NCBI GenBank assembly: GCA_002407865.1
Contig: DHPI01000038.1
Coordinates: forward strand, 29,303-35,743
Length of the DNA: 6,441 nt
Source: Spirochaetia bacterium UBA5368
Lineage (GTDB): Bacteria > Spirochaetota > UBA4802 > UBA5368
Direction of reading: 5' to 3'
Shown: one piece after another, positions 1 to 4,942 of the stretch
Position numbering within the stretch: position 1 is the stretch's first letter
Layout of the letters: every line of letters starts with the position of its first letter
Translations under genes and position numbers: made by a program
The notes under the pieces: generated by a model
Database searches by the model: none
The model's input: the letters and a program-made list of their open reading frames with translations, nothing else
What the model was told of the DNA's origin: nothing

Positions 1-539
1 GCTCGCTGCTTCCGAGGCTGCTCGAGCGTTCGGGCACGCGCGAGGGGGCGGGCAGCATCACCGGTTTTTATACTATATTGGTCGAAGCCGACGACATGAA
101 CGAGCCGATCGCCGATGCCGTGCGCGGGATTCTCGACGGGCATATCGTGCTCGACCGCAGCATTGCGAACAGGGGGCATTATCCGGCGGTAAATGTGCTC
201 GCGTCGCTTTCCCGCTGCATGAAAGACGTGGTGACATGCGAGCACAAGGATGCGGCAAACAAAATGCGCGAGCTTCTCGCGGCATACGCCGACGCGGAAG
301 ACCTTATCAACCTGGGGGCGTATGCAAAGGGATCGAATTCCGTGGTGGACAGGGCGATAGAAATGAAACCTGAAATCGACGCGTTTTTGCGTCAGGACAT
401 ATATGAAAGGGACACGTTCGACAATATTACGCATCGCCTGATGTCGATGTTTGAAAGCAAAGAAAGCAAAGGCGAATCTACGCAAAAAGATTATGTCGCA
501 CCGGTGCCCTATTTCGCGAGAACGAGGCGGCAGGCGTGA
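1..539 (+). CDS. fliI: Flagellum-specific ATPase FliI, C-terminal part (5' end outside window)
   Basis: This is the last 178 residues of FliI, read in frame from base 3; the start and the Walker A region lie to the left. FliI is the cytoplasmic hexameric ATPase of the flagellar type III export apparatus and is related to the F1-ATPase beta subunit. What is visible is the family's well-conserved C-terminal half: a GSITGFYTILVEADDMNEPI block (residues 18-37 of the fragment), then RGILDGHIVLDR, GHYPAVNVLASLSR, and the helical C-terminal domain with YADAEDLINLGAY and a KGSN motif. The conserved part ends around LMSMF; about 28 polar and basic residues follow, slightly longer than I expect for the family. 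A TTG at 78 is an internal leucine codon of the LVEADDMNEP motif, not a start. The gene is followed 14 bp later by fliJ in the same direction, the usual flagellar order. Confidence 0.96.
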   Translation, partial: SLLPRLLERSGTREGAGSITGFYTILVEADDMNEPIADAVRGILDGHIVLDRSIANRGHYPAVNVLASLSRCMKDVVTCEHKDAANKMRELLAAYADAEDLINLGAYAKGSNSVVDRAIEMKPEIDAFLRQDIYERDTFDNITHRLMSMFESKESKGESTQKDYVAPVPYFARTRRQA

Positions 540-553
540 TATGAGCCGGTGCC

Positions 554-1015
554 ATGAAAAAGTTTGAATTCAGGCTGCAGCGCCTGCTGGACATCAGGGA
601 GGCGAAGGAGCGGGAGATTAAGAACGAGCTTGCCGCGATTGTCGCCGTGCAGAACCGCGAAAAGATGCGGCAGGAAGAGTACCGCAGCGGCATACAGCAG
701 CAGCGCGACAAGTTCCGCGCGAAGATGCTGGGGGGGCGTTTTTCGTACAACGAGGCCATGATGTTCGAGCGCTATGTCGAGTTTGCTCACAGGGTGATAA
801 AGTCGCAGCAGGAGAAGATCGACGCGATGGAGCCGGAGATTCGGAAGGTGCGCGAACGGCTGGTTGAGGCGTCGCGCGACAGGCGTGTGGTCGAGAAGCT
901 TCGTGAAAGAAAATGGAACGAATACATGTACGAATACAACCGGGAAGTCGCGAAGGAAAACGACGATATGAACCAGAAATTGTACCTGCGAAGAAAAATT
1001 GAGGAAAACGCGTGA
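554..1015 (+). CDS. fliJ: Flagellar export protein FliJ
   Basis: This 153-residue protein is almost entirely charged helix, rich in Glu, Lys, Arg and Gln, as expected for FliJ (usually about 140-150 residues). It opens with MKKFEFRLQRLLDIREAKE, the typical FliJ N-terminus (F-x-F-x-L-Q-x-L-L-x-I-R-E). FliJ forms an antiparallel coiled coil that inserts into the FliI hexamer like the gamma subunit of F1-ATPase, and escorts export chaperones to the FlhA gate. The position directly after fliI supports the call. The start at 554 gives the canonical N-terminus, but the Shine-Dalgarno sequence is poor: only a GAG at 543-545, 8 bases upstream. Translation is probably coupled to fliI, which stops 14 bp before. 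In Borrelia the equivalent gene has been called flbA. Confidence 0.93.
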   Translation: MKKFEFRLQRLLDIREAKEREIKNELAAIVAVQNREKMRQEEYRSGIQQQRDKFRAKMLGGRFSYNEAMMFERYVEFAHRVIKSQQEKIDAMEPEIRKVRERLVEASRDRRVVEKLRERKWNEYMYEYNREVAKENDDMNQKLYLRRKIEENA

Positions 1016-1017
1016 GG
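1014..1017 (+). promoter_or_regulatory. Ribosome binding site fixing the transglycosylase start
   Basis: GAGG lies 8 bases before the ATG at 1026 and overlaps the fliJ stop codon (TGA at 1013-1015). This favours ATG 1026 over the upstream in-frame TTG at 999, which would overlap fliJ by 17 bases and add nine non-conserved residues. The arrangement suggests translational coupling to fliJ. Confidence 0.6.
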
Positions 1018-1025
1018 CGCCGGCC

Positions 1026-1613
1026 ATGATGGAAGACATGTATGCGGTAATGAGCAGAATCCAGGAAATAAAAAAGCGCTTTGGCCTTGTTCAGCCGAAC
1101 GCGGCACCGCGCGACGCCGCGGCGTTTGACAACGAGGTGAACGCGCAGATCAGGGATGCCGCCGAAAAAGAGAAAGCCGCCGGCTTTGCGGAGCGCGCTG
1201 ATTTGCCATCGCGGGAGAATTTTTCGATATCGGATATAAAGGATCTTGCGCACCGGAACGCGGCAAAGAGGGGCGTACCGCCGGGGCTTATCGACGCGAT
1301 TATAAAGAACGAATCCTCGTACAATCCGCGCGCGGTGTCGAGCAAGGGGGCGAAGGGTCTGATGCAGTTGATGCCGTCGGTGGCGCGCGGTCTCGGCGTG
1401 GAAGACCCGTTTTCGCCGGAGGAAAATATTAATGCCGGCGTCGGTATTGTGAAGCATCTCCTTGAAAAATATAGCGGTGATTACAAGAAGGCGCTTGCGG
1501 CGTACAACGCGGGGGAGGGCGCCGTCGATAGAAACGGCGGCATCCCGCCCATCACCGAGACGCGCGAGTATGTACAGAAGGTGATTCGGGATTATATGAA
1601 GAACAGCGAGTGA
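1026..1613 (+). CDS. SLT-family lytic transglycosylase in the flagellar operon
   Basis: This is a 195-residue protein, counted from ATG 1026, with a C-terminal SLT (goose-lysozyme-like) domain at about residues 74-190. Lytic transglycosylases cleave the MurNAc-GlcNAc bond of peptidoglycan and leave 1,6-anhydroMurNAc ends. The family motifs are complete: the catalytic Glu in NESSYNPRAVSSKGAKG (E96), GLMQLMP (111-117), AYNAGEGAV (159-167) and ETREYV (178-183). The domain therefore looks active. Residues 1-73 hold a short amphipathic helix (RIQEIKKRFG, 11-20) and a polar linker. There is no hydrophobic signal segment and no lipobox, although the substrate lies in the periplasm. From memory, a similar N-terminal helix (RIxEI-type) occurs in transglycosylases near flagellar genes of other phyla. 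The gene sits between fliJ and flbB, so a role in opening peptidoglycan for rod or periplasmic flagellum assembly is likely. It is not a two-domain FlgJ. Confidence 0.92.
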   Translation: MMEDMYAVMSRIQEIKKRFGLVQPNAAPRDAAAFDNEVNAQIRDAAEKEKAAGFAERADLPSRENFSISDIKDLAHRNAAKRGVPPGLIDAIIKNESSYNPRAVSSKGAKGLMQLMPSVARGLGVEDPFSPEENINAGVGIVKHLLEKYSGDYKKALAAYNAGEGAVDRNGGIPPITETREYVQKVIRDYMKNSE

Positions 1614-1658
1614 CGGAAACCGCGGCGAGCGGCGTAGTATTATTGCGGGGAGCTGACA

Positions 1659-2258
1659 ATGAAAAAAGTATCCGATAAGGCGAAAATAGCGTATCTTGCG
1701 ATTCTTATCTTCTTCATAACGGTGGCGGGTTTTTTCTGGATGGATTATATCGGGCTTATTGATATACGTAAATACGTGGAGAGGCGTTTTCCCAGCGAGG
1801 CGCCGATGGTCGTCGACGCGGAGGATGACGAGCCGTCGCTGGTGGCAAAAGAGGAATTCGAGAAGGAGAAGCAGAAGCTGCTGGAGCGAGTCGAGGACCT
1901 CGACAGGCGCGAGGCCCGCATCGCCGAGGTTGAGAAATCGCTGAACACGGAAAAGGAAAAACTTGACGGTGTCCGCCGTGGATTAGACGTTGAGCGAAAG
2001 AAGCTCGAGGATGAAAAGAAAAAATATTCGGGCTACAAGAAAAACGTGCAGGACCTCGCCAGTAAAATTATCAGCATCCCGCCCGACGAGGCAGTGCAGA
2101 TCATCGTCAAATGGGAAGAGCCGCTTATCATCGACGTGCTGCGGCAGATAGACGCCGACGCCGTCGAAGCGGGCAAGATGAGCATTTCCTCGTATCTCAT
2201 TTCGCTGATGCCGAAAGAAAAGGCAAGCCGCATAATGTATCTTATGACGCAGATATAA
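1659..2258 (+). CDS. flbB: Periplasmic flagellar collar protein FlbB (MotE-like)
   Basis: This 199-residue protein has three parts: a single N-terminal membrane anchor (about residues 10-28, hydrophobic with FFWM at its end), a strongly charged coiled coil (about 62-125), and a compact C-terminal helical domain (about 127-199) with IPPDEAVQIIVKWEEP and LMPKEKASRIMYLM. The last part resembles the MgtE N-terminal/MotE-type fold, in which this P-x-x-x-A-x-x-I pattern recurs. FlbB of Borrelia has this length, architecture and gene position (after fliI-fliJ), and forms the base of the spirochaete-specific collar that recruits other collar proteins and stators. The protein should sit in the inner membrane with its bulk in the periplasm. 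The start at 1659 is backed by GGGGAG at 1647-1652, 6 bases upstream. The 45-bp gap after the transglycosylase has no clear terminator. No further flagellar gene follows; a convergent engB ends 24 bp away. MotE-like protein is the alternative name. Confidence 0.83.
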   Translation: MKKVSDKAKIAYLAILIFFITVAGFFWMDYIGLIDIRKYVERRFPSEAPMVVDAEDDEPSLVAKEEFEKEKQKLLERVEDLDRREARIAEVEKSLNTEKEKLDGVRRGLDVERKKLEDEKKKYSGYKKNVQDLASKIISIPPDEAVQIIVKWEEPLIIDVLRQIDADAVEAGKMSISSYLISLMPKEKASRIMYLMTQI

Positions 2259-2282
2259 TCCCGAATCGCGGCGAATGCGGGT

Positions 2283-2861
2283 TCAGGAGTATTCGCCGAT
2301 CAGCCTCAGTATGTCGCGCTTGCCCTCGCCGCTTTTCGTCGATGAGAGAAAAACAGCGTTCCGCTCTATGCCAAGAGCGTCGGCAATTGTGCGGAGGGAT
2401 ACCGGGCGCTGGTTGTTCGAGAGCTTGTCGCATTTCGTGGCGACGATCGCCGTGGGGATGTTCCTTTCGGCGAGGAGCGTTATCATTTCGCGTTCGAAGT
2501 CGCCGGGCGTCCTGCGGATATCAATGAGAAGGAATACAAGCTTAAGGTTTTCCCTCCCCGACACGTATTTTTTTATTAACGGAAGAAACGTTTTGTGCAC
2601 CGCTGCCGGGAGCTTTGCGTAGCCGTAACCGGGGAGGTCGGCCAGGAGCACCGAGTTGTTGATATGAAAAAAATTTATAGAGCGCGTTACGCCCGGACTG
2701 CCGCCCGTTTTGACGAGCCCCCTGCGGCCGACCACCATATTGATAAGTGACGATTTGCCGACGTTGGAGCGCCCCATGAACGCGAATTCGGGCAGTGTCG
2801 TAACCGGAAAATCGGCTTCCTTGAAGGCGCTTTTTATGAAGTCTACATCTCGAATTTTCAT
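2283..2861 (-). CDS. engB: Ribosome biogenesis GTP-binding protein EngB (YsxC/YihA)
   Basis: This 192-residue protein is a complete TRAFAC-class GTPase of the EngB/YihA/YsxC family, at the usual length of about 190-210. All G motifs are visible: G1 GRSNVGKS (30-37), G2 GVTRS (57-61), G3 DLPGYG (75-80), G4 TKCD (142-145) and G5 SSTKSGEG (173-180). The family-specific ending of G3 (PGYGYAKLP) separates it from Era and Der. EngB is a cytoplasmic GTPase needed for late assembly of the large ribosomal subunit and is essential in many bacteria. The start at 2861 gives the typical N-terminus, with the hydrophobic PEFAFMGRSN strand leading into G1. It begins 1 base after the stop of the upstream rimI gene on the same strand, so the two are surely co-transcribed and probably translationally coupled; the Shine-Dalgarno signal is weak. 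It faces flbB tail to tail. Confidence 0.97.
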   Translation of the reverse strand: MKIRDVDFIKSAFKEADFPVTTLPEFAFMGRSNVGKSSLINMVVGRRGLVKTGGSPGVTRSINFFHINNSVLLADLPGYGYAKLPAAVHKTFLPLIKKYVSGRENLKLVFLLIDIRRTPGDFEREMITLLAERNIPTAIVATKCDKLSNNQRPVSLRTIADALGIERNAVFLSSTKSGEGKRDILRLIGEYS

Positions 2862-2862
2862 G

Positions 2863-3324
2863 TCAGATTCTTTTTTCCATCAGAATTGCGTCGTCGTCAG
2901 GGTAATAATTGCGCCGCGTGCCGTTTTCTGCGAAGCCGAGCGCGCGGTAGAAATTGAGCGCCGCCGCGTTTTTTGATGCGACTTCAAGCAGTATCACCCC
3001 CGCGCCCTGGGGCCGTAATTCAGCAACGATGTGATCAATAAGCGCGCGGGCGATGCCGCGACGTCTGTATTCTTTCTTTACCGCGATGTGGTTAAGCTGA
3101 ATCTCGCCAGTTACGTGCCATGCTACCGCATACCCCGCGATGCCGCCGGGGAGTTCCGCGACGATAAATCGAGAAAATGACGTTGAAAGCTCGTTTACAA
3201 AGCTGGCATAGCTCCATGGCGAGCGGAATGAATCGACTTCTATCGCGTACACCGCCGCCATCTCCTCCGCGCGCGCCGGGCGCAGAATGCACTTGCCGCC
3301 GTGTATGTCTACATCAGGTTGCAT
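2863..3324 (-). CDS. rimI: GNAT N-acetyltransferase, RimI type (ribosomal protein S18-alanine N-acetyltransferase)
   Basis: Counted from ATG 3324, the protein has 153 residues, the normal RimI length. It is a single GNAT domain: ILRPARAEEM at the N-terminus, the S-F-x-x-P-W segment (32-37) typical of RimI, LNHIAVKKEYRRRGIA (78-92) carrying the acetyl-CoA pyrophosphate loop, LEVASKNAAALNFYRALGF (113-131), and the RimI signature NYYPDDDAILMEK. E114 and Y126 fall where I expect the RimI catalytic Glu and Tyr. RimI acetylates the N-terminal alanine of ribosomal protein S18. Narrow specificity cannot be proven from sequence, so another protein N-terminal acetyltransferase is possible. An in-frame GTG at 3411 would add 29 residues without GNAT similarity and would run through the candidate promoter; I reject it. 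No Shine-Dalgarno precedes ATG 3324. The partner tsaB, often adjacent in other bacteria, is not in this window. engB follows after 1 base. Confidence 0.87.
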   Translation of the reverse strand: MQPDVDIHGGKCILRPARAEEMAAVYAIEVDSFRSPWSYASFVNELSTSFSRFIVAELPGGIAGYAVAWHVTGEIQLNHIAVKKEYRRRGIARALIDHIVAELRPQGAGVILLEVASKNAAALNFYRALGFAENGTRRNYYPDDDAILMEKRI

Positions 3325-3331
3325 GTAGTGC

Positions 3332-3360
3332 ACAATGCGAGGCGGGCCGTGCCGTGTCAA
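3332..3360 (-). promoter_or_regulatory. Candidate sigma-70 promoter for rimI-engB
   Basis: On the - strand a perfect -35 box TTGACA (3360-3355) is followed after 17 bases by CATTGT (3337-3332), a poor -10 box matching the consensus at 3 of 6 positions. Transcription would start near 3325, at or just before the rimI ATG at 3324, giving a nearly leaderless message. That fits the lack of a Shine-Dalgarno site there. The perfect -35 and ideal spacing support it; the weak -10 is the doubt. Confidence 0.4.
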
Positions 3361-3370
3361 AGAAAATTTG

Positions 3371-3398
3371 TTTACCTGGGGAGTTGCCGGTGTATACA
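3371..3398 (+). promoter_or_regulatory. Weak candidate promoter for the double-flavodoxin gene
   Basis: TTTACC (3371-3376) and TATACA (3393-3398) each match 4 of 6 consensus positions and are 16 bases apart. They lie in the 109-bp divergent region between rimI and the gene starting at 3434, upstream of a good ribosome binding site (GAGGAG, 3421-3426). This is the best pair I see on the + strand in that gap, but the support is modest. The AT-rich ATATATA at 3414-3420 is an alternative -10 without a well-placed -35. Confidence 0.25.
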
Positions 3399-3433
3399 GT
3401 GCATATGGCACGAATATATAGAGGAGACATCAC

Positions 3434-4816
3434 ATGAAGATAACGGTACTCAACGGCAGCCCGAAGGGAAAGGCAAGCGTCACGATGCAGTATGTGCGCT
3501 ACATACAGCAGAACCACCCCGAGCACGAGTTTGTCGTCCATAACATTTCGTATGAAATAAAAAAGCTGGAAAAAAACACCGCCGCGTTCGACGCGGTTAT
3601 TGCCGATATAAAAACTTCTCGGGCGGTGCTGTGGGCAACGCCGGTGTATGTGTGCCTTGTCCCGTCGCAGTACAAGCGCTTTATTGAGCTGGTGCACGAC
3701 AAAAAGGCCGCCCGCGCCTTTGCGGGAAAATACGCCGTGTCGCTGACGACGTCGATTCATTTCTTCGACAATACCGCGCATGAGTACCTGAACGCGATAA
3801 GCGATGACCTCGGCATGAAGTTCGCGGGCTCGTATTCGGCCGACATGTTCGACCTTGTGCACCGCTTGCACCAGGCGAAGGTTCTGCAATTTGCGGAGGA
3901 CATCTTTACGGTGATCGAAGAGAAACGTCCCGTCGCGAAAAAATACCTGTCACTGAAAACACGTGCGTTCGCCTACGTGCCTTCGAAGCCAGCGGGCAAA
4001 ATTGACACTGCGGGCAAAAACATCGTTGTCTGTACGGATGTGTCGAAAAAGGGCGGCAATCTCGACAAAATGGTGTCGCGCTTCCGCGATGCGTTCGGCG
4101 GTCATGTCGATGTGTTTAATATACGCGACATAAATATTAAGGGCGGCTGCCTGGGCTGCATCAAATGCGGCTACGACAATGTGTGCGCATGGACGGGTAA
4201 GGACGATTTTATCGACTTCTTCAATTCGCGGATTATCTGCGCCGACATCCTCATATTGGCGGGCGAAATCAGGGACCGCTACCTGTCATGGCAGTGGAAG
4301 CAGTTTTTCGACAGAAGTTTTTTCAATACGCACAGACCCGTGCTGAAGGGAAAGCAGATTGGTTTCATCGTATCGGGCCCGCTGGGACAGATTCCCAACC
4401 TGCGCCAGATACTGGAGGCATATACCCAGTGGCACCAGGCAAACCTTATTGATTTCGTGATCGATGAAACCGGCACGTCGCGTGAAATAGACGCCCGCAT
4501 CGATTCGTTCGCGAAGCGCGCGGTGGAATACGCCTCACGCGGCTATCTCCGCCCGGCTACGTTCCTGGGGGTCGGCGGCACCAAGATATTCAGGGACGAT
4601 GTATACGGCAAACTGCGGTTCGCGTTTCTTTCGGACCATGCGTACTACAAAAAGCACGGGGTGTACGATTTTCCGCACAAGAATTATAAAATGCGGCTTA
4701 CCAACGCGATGTTTACGCTTATGATGCGCATCCCGAAATTCAGAAAAAAGATCATCGGCGGCATGAAATACGGCATGTTGCAGCCCTTCAAGAGGATTGT
4801 GGGGGAGTGGAGGTAA
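3434..4816 (+). CDS. Double flavodoxin-like NAD(P)H-dependent oxidoreductase with a four-Cys cluster
   Basis: This 460-residue protein contains two flavodoxin-like (NADPH-dependent FMN reductase type) halves and a C-terminal extension. The first half (about 1-165) starts MKITVLNGSPKGKAS, the FMN phosphate loop, and has WATPVYVCLVPSQYKRFIE (67-85), the usual flavin-contact segment. The second half (about 195-370) starts with NIVVCTDVSKKGGNLDKMV, a loop lacking the G-S-P motif, and carries GGCLGCIKCGYDNVC (C239, C242, C245, C251). This is a C-x2-C-x2-C-x5-C pattern like the [4Fe-4S] site of iron-sulfur flavoproteins, although related flavodoxin-fold reductases also carry such cysteines. Residues 371-460 are a basic, aromatic tail (DHAYYKKHGVYDFP at 401-414) that I recall only vaguely from long family members. 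No signal peptide or clear membrane segment is visible, so it is likely a cytoplasmic electron-transfer flavoprotein. The start is secured by GAGGAG 7 bases upstream. The substrate is unknown, and so is any link to its neighbours. Confidence 0.85.
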   Translation: MKITVLNGSPKGKASVTMQYVRYIQQNHPEHEFVVHNISYEIKKLEKNTAAFDAVIADIKTSRAVLWATPVYVCLVPSQYKRFIELVHDKKAARAFAGKYAVSLTTSIHFFDNTAHEYLNAISDDLGMKFAGSYSADMFDLVHRLHQAKVLQFAEDIFTVIEEKRPVAKKYLSLKTRAFAYVPSKPAGKIDTAGKNIVVCTDVSKKGGNLDKMVSRFRDAFGGHVDVFNIRDINIKGGCLGCIKCGYDNVCAWTGKDDFIDFFNSRIICADILILAGEIRDRYLSWQWKQFFDRSFFNTHRPVLKGKQIGFIVSGPLGQIPNLRQILEAYTQWHQANLIDFVIDETGTSREIDARIDSFAKRAVEYASRGYLRPATFLGVGGTKIFRDDVYGKLRFAFLSDHAYYKKHGVYDFPHKNYKMRLTNAMFTLMMRIPKFRKKIIGGMKYGMLQPFKRIVGEWR

Positions 4817-4831
4817 CGAGAGATCGTTTCA

Positions 4832-4860
4832 TTGACATTTGGCGCATATCTGCGTATGCT
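4832..4860 (+). promoter_or_regulatory. Strong candidate sigma-70 promoter for the 481-residue gene
   Basis: A perfect TTGACA (4832-4837) is followed after exactly 17 bases by TATGCT (4855-4860), matching the -10 consensus at 4 of 6 positions. Transcription would start near 4867, leaving a leader of about 76 bases before ATG 4943. An inverted repeat GCATA/TATGC (4844-4848 and 4855-4859) overlaps the -10 box, and GTATGC occurs again just downstream; this could be an operator, or chance. The promoter makes the downstream gene independent of the flavoprotein gene. Confidence 0.6.
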
Positions 4861-4929
4861 TGCGGTATGCGGATAGAGCGCCGCCGCGCCCGTGGAATAT
4901 GGCCTGTGTGCGGGGCGTTTGGGATATCG

Positions 4930-4935
4930 AGAGGA
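4930..4935 (+). promoter_or_regulatory. Ribosome binding site fixing the start at 4943
   Basis: AGAGGA lies 7 bases before ATG 4943. The upstream in-frame GTG at 4892 has no comparable site, so the shorter form (481 residues) is preferred over 498. Confidence 0.65.
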
Positions 4936-4942
4936 AGAAACA

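Noticed and set aside
78..539. A separate 153-residue gene starting at TTG 78
   Set aside because: The reading frame is open to the window edge, and the upstream residues (LLERSGTREGAGSITGFY) are conserved FliI sequence, so this is the interior of fliI.
509..1039. 176-codon open frame on the - strand over fliJ
   Set aside because: It is a shadow frame: fliJ on the + strand is certain from sequence and context, and the antisense product shows no domain.
618..1457. Long open frame on the - strand (279 codons) across fliJ and the transglycosylase gene
   Set aside because: It lies antisense to two well-identified genes. Its product is Arg-, His- and Pro-rich with no recognisable motif, typical of a shadow frame in GC-rich coding DNA.
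1620..1632. Small hairpin CCGC/GCGG between the transglycosylase gene and flbB
   Set aside because: There are only four base pairs with a 5-base loop and no T run, too weak to call a terminator or processing site.
2259..2282. Possible bidirectional terminator between flbB and engB
   Set aside because: CCCG (2260-2263) can pair with CGGG (2278-2281), but the stem has mismatches and there is no T run on either strand. The two halves also look like a tandem CGAAT-plus-GC repeat, probably chance.
3314..3889. 191-codon open frame on the - strand overlapping the start of the flavoprotein gene
   Set aside because: It is antisense to a clear flavodoxin-fold N-terminus with a good ribosome binding site, and it also covers the rimI promoter region. 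It has no recognisable motif.
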